From Seohaeicola saemankumensis (GTDB lineage Bacteria; Pseudomonadota; Alphaproteobacteria; Rhodobacterales; Rhodobacteraceae): 64,000 bases of DNA. The stretch lies in assembly GCF_021021435.1 (NCBI RefSeq), contig NZ_JAINWI010000014.1:1-64000 (forward strand), written 5' to 3'. The notes under the pieces were generated by a model. That model ran no database searches. It was not told where the DNA came from and was given only the letters and a program-made list of their open reading frames with translations. Positions 19,643 to 31,000 of the stretch are shown piece after piece; within the stretch, counting starts at the first letter, position 1; every line of letters starts with the position of its first letter. Both the position numbers and the translations under genes were made by a program.

Positions 19643-20791
19643 ATGACAAAAAAACGCGCTATTTTCGAAGAGGTTGCAGCCGACACACGGGCAACGCCCG
19701 CGCCGCAGGGCGGTTTGATCGACAAGGGCAACGCAGGTGCACGCGGTGCGATCCGTATCTGGCTGATGGTGCTGTTCGCGCTGGTCGTGGTCATGATCGC
19801 GGTGGGCGGGCTGACACGTCTGACCGATAGCGGTCTGAGCATCACCGAATGGCGGCCCCTGACAGGTGCGATCCCGCCACTGACGCAAGCCGACTGGGAA
19901 GCCGAATTCGCCAAGTATCAGGAAATCCCGCAATTCCAGATTATGAACCGGTGGATGGGACTGGACGATTTCAAGTTTATCTACTGGTGGGAATGGGGCC
20001 ATCGACAGCTTGGCCGTGTGATCGGTCTGGTCTGGGGACTTGGCTTTCTGGGCTTTCTGCTGGCGCGCAAGATCCCCACAGGCTGGACGCCGCGCCTGTT
20101 GTTCATCGGCGCGCTTGGCGGCGTACAGGGCTTTATCGGCTGGTGGATGGTCGCATCCGGCCTGACCGGCAGTATGACCAGTGTGGCCAGCTACCGGCTG
20201 GCCACCCATTTGGGACTGGCCTTTGTGATCCTCGGCTTCATCGCGTGGTATGTGTTCCAGCTTGGCCGGTCGGAACGTGACCTGCTGCAGGCGCGCCGCA
20301 CCAAGGAGGCCAAACTTTTCGGACTGTCGACGGGGTTGATGCATTTTGCCTTCCTGCAGATCCTTTTGGGCGCATTAGTGGCCGGGATCGACGCGGGGCG
20401 GTCCTATACCGACTGGCCGCTGATGGGCGGACAGATCATCCCGCCGCAACCCTTCATGCTCGAGCCGCTCTGGACCAACTTTTTCGAAAACCCCGGACTG
20501 GTGCAATTCATCCACCGTGTCAGCGGCTATCTGCTGCTGGTCTTCGGCGTTGTGGTCTGGCTCAAGGGTCGCAAAAGCGCGCATGCGACAACGCGCAGCG
20601 CCTTCAACCTCGCCTTCGGGGCATTGCTGGCACAGATCGTACTGGGGATTGTGACAGTCATGACAGCAGCCCCTTGGGAAATCGCGATCCTTCATCAGGT
20701 GCTGGCCGTGATCCTGTGGGTGCTGATCCTGCGCGCGCGCTATCTGTGCGGCTATCCTGTCGCCACCTCGATCCGCGGGGCCCGCGCATGA
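19643..20791 (+). CDS. ctaA: Heme A synthase
   Basis: A 382-aa polytopic membrane protein of the COX15/CtaA family that oxidises heme O to heme A for cytochrome oxidase. It has about eight membrane segments and the conserved VGGLTRLTDSGLSITEWRP after the first, plus repeated histidines that bind heme (for example WEWGHRQLGR and FIHRVSGYLL). The last codons overlap the next gene (ATGA), giving translational coupling. Confidence 0.95.
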   Translation: MTKKRAIFEEVAADTRATPAPQGGLIDKGNAGARGAIRIWLMVLFALVVVMIAVGGLTRLTDSGLSITEWRPLTGAIPPLTQADWEAEFAKYQEIPQFQIMNRWMGLDDFKFIYWWEWGHRQLGRVIGLVWGLGFLGFLLARKIPTGWTPRLLFIGALGGVQGFIGWWMVASGLTGSMTSVASYRLATHLGLAFVILGFIAWYVFQLGRSERDLLQARRTKEAKLFGLSTGLMHFAFLQILLGALVAGIDAGRSYTDWPLMGGQIIPPQPFMLEPLWTNFFENPGLVQFIHRVSGYLLLVFGVVVWLKGRKSAHATTRSAFNLAFGALLAQIVLGIVTVMTAAPWEIAILHQVLAVILWVLILRARYLCGYPVATSIRGARA

Positions 20792-22275
20792 ACCGTCCGA
20801 ACGCCGCCTATACCGACCTGATGACCCATACCCGCCAGACGACCGCTTTGGGTCAGGTGGCAGGGCGTCTGGGTTGGGATCAGGAAACCATGATGCCACG
20901 CGGTGCCGCAGACCAGCGATCCGAGGAAATGGCAGCGATGGAGTCTGTCCTGCATGCCAGACGGACCGATCCCCGTATCGGCGACTGGCTTGCGGCGATA
21001 GATGCCGCAGCGCTTGACGACGTCGGGCAGGCGCAATTGCGCCATATCCGGCGTGGCTATGACCGCGCCCGCAAGCTGCCTGCCGCATTAGCCGAAGAAC
21101 TGGCCCGTCTGACCAGCCGCGCACAAGGCCAATGGGCCGAGGCGCGCGCCGCCGAGAATATGGCAAGCTTTGTGCCGGTGCTGGAGCGTATCGTCGCCCT
21201 GAAGCGCGAGGAAGGGGCCGCATTGGCGGCAGGCGGTGATCCCTATGACGCGCTGTTGGACGACTACGAGCCCGACACCAACGCGGCCGAGATCGCAGCC
21301 ATGTTCGACACCATGCGCGGCCCGTTAGTGGCGCTTCGGGATGCGGCCTTGGCACAACCTGCGCCTGCAGCGGTCAGCGGGGAATTCGACGAGGACAGGC
21401 AGATGGAACTGACCCGTCTGCTGGCACGGCAATTCGGCTATGATTTCAACATCGGACGTCTGGACAAGGCCGTGCATCCGTTCTCAAGCGGATCCGGACA
21501 GGATGTGCGGATCACGACACGCACCAATCTGGTCGATCCGTTCAACTGCTTCTATTCCACAATCCACGAGGTCGGACATGCCTGCTATGAACAGGGGATC
21601 GACACCGACTATGCGCTGACTCCATTGGGGCAGGGCGTGTCGATGGGCGTGCATGAAAGCCAGAGTCGCATCTACGAAAACCAGCTTGGCCGCAGCCGTG
21701 CCTTTACCGGATGGCTTTTTGCGCGGATGCGCGATGCCTTCGGTGATTTCGGCATCGTTGATGAAGATGCATTCTATGCCGCCGTGAACCGCCTGCAACA
21801 CGGCTATATCCGCACCGAAGCCGACGAGGTGCAATATAACCTGCATGTCATGCTGCGTTTCGATCTGGAACGCGCGCTGATCGCGGGCGATCTGGCGGTG
21901 CGCGATCTGGAAGCCGCTTGGAATGACCGGTTCAAGGCCGATTTCGGCTTTGCTGTGGACAGACCGTCAAACGGGTGCTTGCAGGACGTGCATTGGTCGG
22001 TCGGTCTGTTTGGCTATTTCCCGACCTACAGTCTGGGCAATGTCTATGCCGGATGCCTGCATGCCGCGCTGCGTACGGCGCTGCCTGATCTGGATGACAG
22101 GCTGGCGCAGGGCGATACTTCGGGTGCCACCGCGTGGCTGCGGGACAATGTGCAACGCCATGGCGGGCTTTACCGCCCGCGTGAGGTGATCGCTCGCGCT
22201 TCGGGGATGGGGCCGTCCGCGGCTCCGCTTCTGGCCTATCTGCAGGACAAGTTCGGGCGTTTATACGGGCTTTGA
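20788..22275 (+). CDS. M32 metallocarboxypeptidase
   Basis: A 495-aa zinc carboxypeptidase of the Taq family (M32). The zinc site is HEVGH (260-264), with the third ligand likely in the following GVHESQSRIYENQLGRS segment. It trims C-terminal residues from peptides in the cytoplasm. The ATG at 20788 overlaps the ctaA stop; the open frame extends upstream to 20674 but only inside ctaA. Length is normal for the family (about 490-500). Confidence 0.93.
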   Translation: MNRPNAAYTDLMTHTRQTTALGQVAGRLGWDQETMMPRGAADQRSEEMAAMESVLHARRTDPRIGDWLAAIDAAALDDVGQAQLRHIRRGYDRARKLPAALAEELARLTSRAQGQWAEARAAENMASFVPVLERIVALKREEGAALAAGGDPYDALLDDYEPDTNAAEIAAMFDTMRGPLVALRDAALAQPAPAAVSGEFDEDRQMELTRLLARQFGYDFNIGRLDKAVHPFSSGSGQDVRITTRTNLVDPFNCFYSTIHEVGHACYEQGIDTDYALTPLGQGVSMGVHESQSRIYENQLGRSRAFTGWLFARMRDAFGDFGIVDEDAFYAAVNRLQHGYIRTEADEVQYNLHVMLRFDLERALIAGDLAVRDLEAAWNDRFKADFGFAVDRPSNGCLQDVHWSVGLFGYFPTYSLGNVYAGCLHAALRTALPDLDDRLAQGDTSGATAWLRDNVQRHGGLYRPREVIARASGMGPSAAPLLAYLQDKFGRLYGL

Positions 22276-22283
22276 TCTCATGC

Positions 22284-22309
22284 AAAAAGGGGGGCTGTCC
22301 GCCCCCCTT
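22284..22309. terminator. Bidirectional terminator between the M32 gene and gyrA
   Basis: GGGGGGC (22289-22295) and GCCCCCC (22301-22307) form a stem with a 5-base loop. AAAAA lies on its left and TT on its right, so it is a good intrinsic terminator for gyrA reading leftward and a weaker one for the carboxypeptidase gene reading rightward. Confidence 0.8.
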
Positions 22310-22365
22310 CCAAACCCTACGGGTTTGACCCCCCGAGGATATTTTGCGCAAGAAGACGCCGAGAT

Positions 22366-25125
22366 TTACCCGGCCTCAGGTGTTTCCGGCTCTTCCGGCC
22401 CATCAGTAATGTCCTCGTCACCCTGATCGGCAATGCGCGCGACCGAGACGACGAATTCATTCTTGGCCGTGTTGAACACCTTGACCCCGCCAGCCGAGCG
22501 TGACCGGAACGAGATACCATCCACCGGCACACGGATCGACTGACCCTTGGAAGTGGCGAGCATCACCTGATCGTCCAGCTCGACGGGGAAGGACGCGACC
22601 AGCGCACCGCCGCGCATTGCCTTGTCCATCGCGGTCACACCCATGCCGCCGCGACCGCGCACAGGATAATCATGGCTTGAGGACAGCTTGCCCGACCCGT
22701 TGGCCGTGATCGTCAGGATCAGGTTTTCAGCCGCCGACATTTCCACATAGCGCTCGTTCGAGAAATTCGGATCGGCTGGTGCCTCATCCTCTTCGCCCTC
22801 GGCATCATCGGCAAGACCCGCCATCGCGCGGCGCATCTTGAGATAGGCAGCGCGTTCCTCGGCGGTGGCGTCGAAATGTCGGATCACCGACATGGATACA
22901 ACACGGTCGTCACCCAACAAGCGTATCCCGCGCACGCCGGTGGAATCGCGGCCCTTGAAGACGCGCACATCGGTGGTCGAAAAGCGGATTGCACGGCCCG
23001 AATCCGTCACCAGCATGACATCGTCATCCTCGGAACAGATGCGCGCATTTACCAGTTCGATCCCCTCGGGCAGCTTCATCGCGATCTTGCCATTGCGCAT
23101 CACATTCGTGAAATCCGACAACGCGTTGCGCCGCACATCACCTGCGGATGTCGCAAAAACGATCTGGAGCGCGTCCCATTCGCTGTCAGGCCGGTCGACC
23201 GGCATGATGGCCGCGATCGAGACACCGACAGGAATCGGCAGGATATTGACAATCGCCTTGCCCTTGGAGGTCCGCCCCCCCAGGGGCAGACGCCATGTCT
23301 TGAGCTTGTAGACCATACCATCGGTCGTGAAAAACAATAGCTGGTCATGGGTATTGGCCACGAAGAGCGTGGTCACCACATCCTCTTCCTTGGTCTGCAT
23401 ACCGGAAAGGCCTTTGCCGCCACGCTTCTGGGCGCGGAAATCGGCGAGCGGCGTGCGTTTGATATAGCCGCCCGAGGTGATGGTCACAACCATATCCTCC
23501 CGCTCGATCAGGTCTTCGTCTTCCATGTCGCCCGACCAGTCGACAATCTCGGTCCGGCGTGGCACGGCGAACAGCTCGCGCACTTCGCGCAACTCGTCCG
23601 AGATGATGCCCATGATCCGTTCGCGGCTGGCAAGGATTTCCAGATATTCGCGGATCTTGGCGGCGAGTTCCTGCAACTCGTCCGTGACTTCCTTGACACC
23701 GATCTGTGTCAGACGCTGCAGACGTAGGTCCAGAATGGCGCGGGCCTGAATTTCGGACAGGTGATAGGTGCCATCCTCGTTGACCGTGTGGGTCGGATCG
23801 TCAATCAGGCGGATATATTCAGCGATATCACGCGCAGGCCAGGCGCGAGTCATCAACCGCTCGCGGGCATCCGCCGCATCGGCAGAGGCTCGGATCGTGG
23901 CAACAACCTCGTCCACATTGGTCACAGCGACGGCCAGACCGCACAGGATATGGCTGCGTTCACGCGCTTTGCGCAGGTCATAGGCGGTGCGGCGGGCCAC
24001 GACCTCTTCACGGAACTCGATGAAGGAGGTCAGAAACCGGCGCAGCGTCAATTGTTCGGGGCGGCCACCGTTCAGGGCCAGCATGTTACAACCGAAATAG
24101 GTCTGCATCGGCGTGAAGCGGTACAACTGGTTCAGGACCACCTCGGGTGTGGCATCACGCTTGAGTTCGATGACCACGCGCACGCCGTTACGGTCGCTTT
24201 CGTCCTGCACGTGGCTGACACCTTCAATCTTCTTCTCGCGGACCTGTTCAGCGATCTTTTCGATCATCGCGGCCTTGTTCACCTGATAGGGGATCTGCTC
24301 GACGATGATGGCATAGCGGTCCTTGCGGATCTCCTCGACCCGGGTTTTGGCACGGATGATGACCGAACCGCGCCCTTCCAGATAGGCTTTGCGCGCACCG
24401 GAACGGCCCAGCATCAGCGCACCTGTCGGGAAATCCGGCCCCGGCACATATTCGATCAGGTCTTCGGTGGTCAGGTCGGGATTGTCGATCAAGGCAAGCG
24501 TGGCATCCACAACCTCACCCAGATTATGTGGCGGGATATTGGTCGCCATGCCGACAGCGATACCGCCTGCGCCATTGACCAGCATATTCGGGAAACGGGC
24601 GGGCAGAACCGTGGGCTCACGGTCCTTGCCATCATAGTTGTCCTGAAAATTCACAGTCTCGCGGTCGATATCGGCCAGAAGGAATGCCGCAGGCTTGTCC
24701 ATCCGCACTTCGGTATAGCGCATGGCAGCGGCATTATCGCCATCCATGGAGCCGAAATTGCCCTGACCGTCCAGAAGCGGCAGCGACATCGAAAAATCCT
24801 GCGCCATCCGCACCAGCGCGTCATAGATCGCGCTATCGCCGTGGGGGTGGTATTTACCCATGACGTCCCCGACAGCGCGGGCCGATTTGCGGTAGGCTTT
24901 GTCGTGGCTGTTCCCTGCTTCGTGCATCGCGTAGAGGATGCGGCGATGCACAGGCTTCAACCCGTCGCGCAGATCGGGAATCGCGCGGCTGACGATCACG
25001 CTCATCGCGTAATCGAGATAAGAGGTCTTCATCTCTTCGGTGATCGAGATGGACGGGCCATCGTAGACATAACGCTGCGGAGCGTTTTCGTCTTCGTTAT
25101 CAGGGGTTTCCGGCGTGTCGTTCAC
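22366..25125 (-). CDS. gyrA: DNA gyrase subunit A
   Basis: A 919-aa gyrase A subunit. The N-terminal breakage-reunion domain contains RPVHRRIL-type and [17 protein letters not shown] sequences (the quinolone-resistance region, with the susceptible-type Ser and Asp) and the catalytic tyrosine in AMRYTEVR. The C-terminal domain has repeated blades including the GyrA box QKRGGKG. It starts with GTG; a stop codon lies directly upstream in frame. An acidic tail (EDEAPADP and the last 20 residues) is usual in this group. Confidence 0.98.
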   Translation of the reverse strand: MNDTPETPDNEDENAPQRYVYDGPSISITEEMKTSYLDYAMSVIVSRAIPDLRDGLKPVHRRILYAMHEAGNSHDKAYRKSARAVGDVMGKYHPHGDSAIYDALVRMAQDFSMSLPLLDGQGNFGSMDGDNAAAMRYTEVRMDKPAAFLLADIDRETVNFQDNYDGKDREPTVLPARFPNMLVNGAGGIAVGMATNIPPHNLGEVVDATLALIDNPDLTTEDLIEYVPGPDFPTGALMLGRSGARKAYLEGRGSVIIRAKTRVEEIRKDRYAIIVEQIPYQVNKAAMIEKIAEQVREKKIEGVSHVQDESDRNGVRVVIELKRDATPEVVLNQLYRFTPMQTYFGCNMLALNGGRPEQLTLRRFLTSFIEFREEVVARRTAYDLRKARERSHILCGLAVAVTNVDEVVATIRASADAADARERLMTRAWPARDIAEYIRLIDDPTHTVNEDGTYHLSEIQARAILDLRLQRLTQIGVKEVTDELQELAAKIREYLEILASRERIMGIISDELREVRELFAVPRRTEIVDWSGDMEDEDLIEREDMVVTITSGGYIKRTPLADFRAQKRGGKGLSGMQTKEEDVVTTLFVANTHDQLLFFTTDGMVYKLKTWRLPLGGRTSKGKAIVNILPIPVGVSIAAIMPVDRPDSEWDALQIVFATSAGDVRRNALSDFTNVMRNGKIAMKLPEGIELVNARICSEDDDVMLVTDSGRAIRFSTTDVRVFKGRDSTGVRGIRLLGDDRVVSMSVIRHFDATAEERAAYLKMRRAMAGLADDAEGEEDEAPADPNFSNERYVEMSAAENLILTITANGSGKLSSSHDYPVRGRGGMGVTAMDKAMRGGALVASFPVELDDQVMLATSKGQSIRVPVDGISFRSRSAGGVKVFNTAKNEFVVSVARIADQGDEDITDGPEEPETPEAG

Positions 25126-25170
25126 GTGATTTAACCGCTCTGTCCAGTTTTACAATATCTTGTTGGCCAG

Positions 25171-25200
25171 ACTATAACAGAGGCTGGATATGGGGTGCAA
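25171..25200 (-). promoter_or_regulatory. Candidate gyrA promoter
   Basis: On the minus strand TTGCAC (25200-25195) and TATAGT (25176-25171) are 18 bases apart and lie about 45-75 bases upstream of the gyrA GTG. Both hexamers are close to sigma70 consensus. Confidence 0.5.
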
Positions 25201-25317
25201 TGGCGCAGGGCAACCCAGTTTGGCAGCCAGCATAGTTGATTGCTAACATACTGTTTTTATTGAAAAGTAAATTATCCTTGGCATGATTTAATCAGCGATT
25301 CATGCAGGAGGTGCAAG

Positions 25318-25587
25318 ATGCAGGCATCCGATACCGAGTTGATGCTGAAAGGGTATGGCCTGACGACAGCGGAATTTTACTATCGCATGCCCGATTACCA
25401 ATCGGTTCTGAACAGTTTTATCTGGCAGGATTACGATCTGGCACCGGATCATCCGCGCCTGTTCAAATTCATCGACTTCTGGAAATCCGAGATCGAAGGC
25501 CCATTACATTCGGTGCGATTCACCCATCGCAAGATGATATCGCCCGGAGAATGGCGCAACGTCGTGGGGGAATTCATACTGCATTGA
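25318..25587 (+). CDS. Usg-family protein
   Basis: An 89-aa small protein of the Usg family, named from a frame near tryptophan genes in alphaproteobacteria; function unknown. Diagnostic segments are LMLKGYGLTTAEFYYRMPD, FIWQDYDLAPDHPRL and LHSVRFTHRKMISPGEWR. It follows a very strong ribosome site (GCAGGAGGTG) and reads divergently from gyrA. Confidence 0.88.
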   Translation: MQASDTELMLKGYGLTTAEFYYRMPDYQSVLNSFIWQDYDLAPDHPRLFKFIDFWKSEIEGPLHSVRFTHRKMISPGEWRNVVGEFILH

Positions 25588-25593
25588 TGCGGC

Positions 25594-25616
25594 CGGCGCG
25601 GGTCAGCCCCGCGCCG
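25594..25616. terminator. GC-rich hairpin between convergent genes
   Basis: CGGCGCGGG and CCCGCGCCG form a perfect 9-bp stem with a 5-base loop in the 38-base gap between the usg gene and the YSC84-like gene. There is no T-tract on either side, so termination strength is uncertain. Confidence 0.5.
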
Positions 25617-25625
25617 CTAACTGGA

Positions 25626-26186
25626 TCAGGGAATGATGCGCGTATATTTCACGCCTTCCAGCGTCGCGCCGACCATCAGCCCTGCCTGTCCGAAAATCAC
25701 GGCCAGAACCGGCGATGTCGATGTTGTGGTTTCCGCGCGGATATTGTCGGCCTGATCGCTGATCACATAGCCCACATCGGCGCCGGCGGCCCAGCCTGAC
25801 GAGCGGCGGAAACGCTGCAGGGCGTCATCTGTCATGAAAAACAACACATGGGCGAATTGCTGCGCCCCGATCTGCAACCCGAAGGTGCCCTTGGTCGCAG
25901 AATAATAATCGACCGTCGTTCCGTTCACGCGCAAAGCGCCGCGCCCATAGCCGCCACCAATGCCGAAACCAGCCTCGGTGATCAGCGGCATGACCAGCTG
26001 TCCGGTAGATTTGGCTGCCAGATCGCGCGTGTTGGGATAGGTGTTGAAAAGATAGTTCAACGTGGCGTCGACGCGGTTGTCGATCACGGCCGATCCCGGA
26101 CTGCCGATCCCGTTGCCACAGGCCGCCGTAACACTGGCCGCGGCCAAAGCCGAAAGCGTGAAAGTCCGTCTGCTCATCTGGGTCAT
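25626..26186 (-). CDS. YSC84-like lipoprotein
   Basis: A 186-aa exported protein. The N terminus SRRTFTLSALAAASVTAACG has a twin-arginine-like pair followed by a hydrophobic segment and an AAC lipobox, so it is probably a lipoprotein. The body matches the YSC84 domain (LITEAGFGIGGGYGRGALR, GLQIGAQQFAHVLFF, YVISDQADNIRAE), a lipid-binding fold known from eukaryotic SYLF proteins. I use the ATG at 26186; the GTG further upstream would put the signal in mid-protein. Its bacterial role is unknown. Confidence 0.75.
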   Translation of the reverse strand: MTQMSRRTFTLSALAAASVTAACGNGIGSPGSAVIDNRVDATLNYLFNTYPNTRDLAAKSTGQLVMPLITEAGFGIGGGYGRGALRVNGTTVDYYSATKGTFGLQIGAQQFAHVLFFMTDDALQRFRRSSGWAAGADVGYVISDQADNIRAETTTSTSPVLAVIFGQAGLMVGATLEGVKYTRIIP

Positions 26187-26356
26187 GTTTTGCCTGTTCT
26201 GTTGTTCCGTGGAATGCACTGCTGCGTTGCCGGTATTATGAAATTTTCCGGTTATGCCATGAATATAGATGTAAAATGCCAGCCTGTCACCACTGCTTGT
26301 GGCGTGGTGGTGAACTCAAGGTCAACATGGCGGTTTATCGCCCAGATGCGCGCGGA

Positions 26357-27358
26357 TCACCCGCGCGCCAGAAGCCGTGCCACCGCAGGGGCGAAATAGG
26401 TCAGAATGCCATCGCAACCGGACCGCCGGAAGCACATCAGACTTTCTAGCATCGCGCGTTCTCCGTCGATCCAGCCGTTTTGTGCTGCCGCCTGTATCAT
26501 CGCGTATTCGCCAGACACCTGATAGGCATAGGTCGGCGCACCGAAGGTATCCTTCACGCGGCGGCAGATATCCAGATAGGGCATGCCCGGCTTGACCATC
26601 ACCATGTCGGCGCCCTCGCGCAGATCACGCTCGACCAGACGGATCGCCTCGTCCGAATTGGCGGGGTCCATCTGATAGGTCTTCTTGTCACCCTTCAGGG
26701 CACCGGACGCCCCCACAGCGTCACGGAAAGGCCCATAGAAGGCCGAGGCATATTTCGCCGCATAGCTGAGCAGCATCACATCGGTATGGCCCGCCGCCTC
26801 GAGCGCCTGACGCATTGCGCCGATCCGTCCATCCATCATATCGGACGGTCCGATGATATCGGCACCGGCTTCGGCTTGGGAAAGCGCCTGTTTCACCAGC
26901 GCCGCGACGGTTTCGTCATTGACCACGATACCGTCGCGCCAGAACCCGTCATGCCCGTCCGAATTATAGGGATCAAGCGCCACATCCGTCATGATCGCAA
27001 TATCCGGCACCGCGGCCTTGATCGCACGTGTCGCGCGGTTGCTCAGGTTTTCGGGATTCCACGCCTCGGCGCAATCGCGGGTTTTTTTCGCGGGATCGGT
27101 ATAGGGAAACAAGCAGATTGCGGGGATACCCAGATCGGCCGCTTCACGCGCTGCCGCGACCACACGATCCACCGAGCGACGCATTACGCCGGGCATCGAG
27201 GCGACCGGCTCTTCAACGCCCTCGCCGTCACGCACGAAAACGGGCCAGATCAGATTACCGACCGACAGGGTGTTTTCCTGTGTGAGTGCCCTGATGGCAG
27301 GCGACTTGCGGGCACGGCGGAAGCGTGTTGCGGGATAGGCGGCTTGGGTCGGGATCAT
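26357..27358 (-). CDS. hemB: Delta-aminolevulinic acid dehydratase
   Basis: A 333-aa porphobilinogen synthase that condenses two aminolevulinate molecules in tetrapyrrole synthesis. The active-site lysines are Lys202 (SYAAKYASAFYGPFRDA) and Lys256 (MVMVKPGMPYLD, the Schiff base). The zinc-binding cysteine cluster of the animal and yeast enzymes is absent: the segment reads DVALDPYNSDGHDG, with Ala127, Asp129 and Asp137 in the three Cys positions. This matches the zinc-independent enzymes known from Rhodobacter. Confidence 0.97.
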   Translation of the reverse strand: MIPTQAAYPATRFRRARKSPAIRALTQENTLSVGNLIWPVFVRDGEGVEEPVASMPGVMRRSVDRVVAAAREAADLGIPAICLFPYTDPAKKTRDCAEAWNPENLSNRATRAIKAAVPDIAIMTDVALDPYNSDGHDGFWRDGIVVNDETVAALVKQALSQAEAGADIIGPSDMMDGRIGAMRQALEAAGHTDVMLLSYAAKYASAFYGPFRDAVGASGALKGDKKTYQMDPANSDEAIRLVERDLREGADMVMVKPGMPYLDICRRVKDTFGAPTYAYQVSGEYAMIQAAAQNGWIDGERAMLESLMCFRRSGCDGILTYFAPAVARLLARG

Positions 27359-27444
27359 GTTGACGTCATCTCATTTTTGTCCAAGTCATGCGTGACATGG
27401 ATATTACCGCATCTCAAGGGTAGGAATTGCCGCAAGACGCCGCT

Positions 27445-28023
27445 ATGGAAACGGTCGTTGGTGAAAGGGCATTTGATTTGGAATGGTTCAGCACGCTTGG
27501 TGAGGTGATCAACCTGCGGTCTTTCTCCAATCTTTGGTATTGGGTGATGCTGGCTGTTGTATGGTCCAGTTCCAGTCATTGGGTGCTGGGTGTGCCTTAT
27601 GACATGGTGACACGCGCCGCCGCGCAGGGGGGTGAGGCGGAAACGGACCTGTCCGATATCATCCGCGTGAATGTGAACAGACTGGTCTATATCGGCGACG
27701 TCTCGGGCCTGTGGATTATCGGCTTTGGTGCCTTTTTCCTGAGCTTTCTGGGGCTGAGCGGATTCGTCTACGGCTTCCAACTGGCACAGGCGGTGTTCCT
27801 GATAACCTTTCCGATGTCCATTGTCGGATTGCTAAGCTTCAGAACCGCCCGCAACCTGCAACTGGACATGCCCGCAGGCAAGGCTCTCCGCAAGGCGCTG
27901 ATGCGACATCGCCTGATCACGCAGGTGATCGGCATGATTTCGATTTTCATCACGGCCCTGTGGGGCATGTACCAGAACCTGTCCTACATGATGCCCGACC
28001 ATATCATCAGACCGCTTGGATAA
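27445..28023 (+). CDS. Polytopic membrane protein of unknown function
   Basis: A 192-aa protein with four or five hydrophobic segments (about residues 32-50, 85-110, 115-135 and 155-180). Homologues in Rhodobacterales sit at this place and I recall them labelled component of SufBCD complex, but nothing in the sequence shows a link to iron-sulfur assembly. I use the ATG at 27445; a TTG at 27427 is possible. It precedes mfd by 9 bases and may be co-transcribed. Confidence 0.65.
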   Translation: METVVGERAFDLEWFSTLGEVINLRSFSNLWYWVMLAVVWSSSSHWVLGVPYDMVTRAAAQGGEAETDLSDIIRVNVNRLVYIGDVSGLWIIGFGAFFLSFLGLSGFVYGFQLAQAVFLITFPMSIVGLLSFRTARNLQLDMPAGKALRKALMRHRLITQVIGMISIFITALWGMYQNLSYMMPDHIIRPLG

Positions 28024-28032
28024 GACCACCTC

Positions 28033-31000
28033 ATGACCACGCAGAAACGTATCACCGTCGGCGGTGCGCCCGAAGGCTTCGACGCTCGTTTGATCCTGAA
28101 AGAGATCGCACAGCGTGACGCGCCGGTGCTGCATATCGCGCGCGACGACAAGCGGCTTGCGGCGATGCAGGCCGCATTGCGGTTTTTTGCCCCTGATATG
28201 CCCGTCATCACCTTTCCGGGCTGGGATTGCCTGCCTTACGACCGTGTCAGCCCGAATCCCGACATCTCAGCCACCCGGATGGCGACGCTGGCGGGCTTGG
28301 CCCATGGCATGCCTGAACGGTTTATCCTGCTAACCACGATCAGTGCCGCGATGCAGCGACTGCCCGCGCGCGCCGTGCTGCGCGAGGCCGCGTTCAGCGC
28401 CCGCGTGGGCAGCAGGCTGGACGAGGCCGCCCTGCGCGGCTTTCTGGTGAGGATGGGCTTTACCCAAGCCCCGACGGTGATGGAGCCCGGCGACTACGCG
28501 ATCCGTGGCGGGATCATCGACATTTTCCCACCGGGCGAGGGGGGGCCGGTCCGGCTTGATCTGTTCGGCGATGTGCTGGACGGGGCGCGCCGGTTTGATC
28601 CGGCCACGCAGCGCACCACCGAAAAGCTGGATCTGGTCGAGCTTGCGCCGGTGTCAGAGGTTATTCTGGACGAGGCCGCGATCACCCGTTTCCGCCAGAA
28701 TTACCGTATCGAATTCGGCGCGGCCGGCACCGATGATCCGCTTTACGAGGCGGTCAGCGCAGGGCGCAAACATGCCGGTATCGAGCATTGGTTGCCGTTC
28801 TTTCACGACCGGCTGGAAACCCTGTTCGACTATCTGCCGCAGGCGACCGTGACACAGGACGATCAGGTCACGCCCACGCGCATCTCGCGGTGGGACAGCA
28901 TTGCCGATCAATATGAAACGCGCCGCCTTGCCATGACCCAGAAAGGCCGGATGGATTCGGTCTATAAGCCCGTGCCTCCTGCGTTGCTCTATCTTGATGA
29001 TGCGGCATGGGAACAGGCGGCAGGTGCGCGCCGCGTGATGCAGTTCAACCCGCTGGCGCAGGCCACAGGGCCAGGTGTCATTGATGCAGGCGGACGTATC
29101 GGTCGCAGTTTCGCGCCGGAACGCCAGCAAGAAAACCTAAGCCTTTTCGGGGCATTGGCGACACATGTGAAAGCACGAATGGAAAAGGGTCCGGTGCTGG
29201 TCGCCTCTTTCTCGGAAGGGGCGCGTGAACGGCTTGACGGATTGATCAGCGACGAAGGTCTGATCGGGTCCGTGCATGTCGCAGATGCGCGCGGGATCGG
29301 TAAACACGGGCTGCATCTGGCGGTCTGGCCACTGGAGCAGGGATTCGAGGCCGAGGGCCTGACCGTGATCAGCGAACAGGATGTGTTGGGCGACCGCCTG
29401 ATCCGCGCACCCAAGAAACGCCGCAAGGCGGAAAATTTCCTGACCGAAGCCCAAAGTCTATCGCCCGGTGATCTGGTCGTGCATGTCGATCACGGTGTCG
29501 GGCGCTATCTGGGGCTTGAGGTGGTCACGGCCCTTGGCGCTGCCCATGAATGCCTGACGCTGGAATATGCCGAAGGTTCAAAGCTTTACCTGCCGGTCGA
29601 GAATATAGAGCTGCTCAGCAAATACGGCCATGACGAGGGCCTGCTGGACAAGCTGGGCGGCGGCGCGTGGCAATCCAAGAAGGCGCGCCTCAAGGAACGT
29701 ATCCGCGAAATGGCGGATCGCCTGATCCGCGTTGCCGCCGAACGCGCGCTACGCACCGCGCCGGTGCTGGAACCGCAGCATCACGCATGGGAAGCCTTCA
29801 GCGCCCGGTTTCCCTATACTGAAACCGACGACCAGTTGCGCGCAATCGAAGATGTGCTGGCCGATCTGGGGTCGGGGAATCCGATGGATCGCCTGATCTG
29901 CGGCGATGTCGGCTTTGGCAAGACAGAGGTGGCCATGCGTGCGGCCTTTATCGCGGCGATGTGCGGCGTGCAGGTGGCCGTGATCGCGCCGACAACGCTG
30001 CTGGCGCGGCAGCATTTCAAAAGCTTTGCCGAGCGTTTTCGCGGCTTCCCGCTGGAAGTGCGCGCGTTGTCGCGTTTCGTCAGCGCCAAGGATGCACAAA
30101 CCACGCGGGACGGGATCGCGCGCGGAACCGTGGATATCGTTGTTGGCACACATGCGTTGCTGGCGAAGGGCGTCAGTTTCAAGAACCTTGGCCTCTTGAT
30201 CATCGACGAAGAGCAGCATTTCGGCGTTGGCCACAAGGAACGGTTGAAGCAGCTTCGCACCGATATCCATGTGCTGACCCTGACCGCCACACCGATTCCG
30301 CGCACGCTGCAATTGTCGCTGTCGGGTGTGCGCGATCTGTCGATCATCGGCACGCCGCCGGTCGACCGCCTATCGATCCGCACCTATGTCTCGGAATTCG
30401 ACGGCGTCACCATCCGCGAGGCATTGCTACGCGAGCATTATCGCGGCGGGCAAAGCTTCTTCGTGGTCCCCCGCATCAGCGACCTGCCCGAGATCGAGGA
30501 ATTTCTGCGCACGCAGGTGCCCGAAGTCAGCTATGTGGTCGCCCATGGCCAGATGGCGGCGGGCGAACTGGATGACCGCATGAACGCCTTCTACGATGGC
30601 AAATTCGATGTGCTTCTGGCTACGACCATCGTGGAATCCGGTCTTGATATCCCTACCGCCAATACAATGGTGATCCACCGCGCCGATATGTTCGGCCTCA
30701 GCCAGCTCTACCAGATCAGGGGTCGCGTGGGTCGCTCTAAAACTCGGGCCTATGCGTTTCTGACCACCAAACCGCGCGGAAAGCTGACTCCTGCCGCGGA
30801 AAAGCGGCTGCGGGTGCTGGGGTCGCTGGACACGCTGGGGGCAGGATTCACGCTGGCCAGCCAGGATCTGGACATTCGCGGCGCAGGCAACCTGCTGGGC
30901 GAAGAACAGTCCGGCCAGATGCGCGATGTGGGCTACGAGTTGTACCAGCAGATGCTGGAAGACGCGATTGCCAAGATCAAATCGGGCGAGTTGGAGGGGC

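Noticed and set aside
23761-25134. 457-codon plus-strand frame opposite gyrA
   Set aside because: It lies wholly antisense to the gyrase gene, and long antisense frames are common in GC-rich coding DNA.
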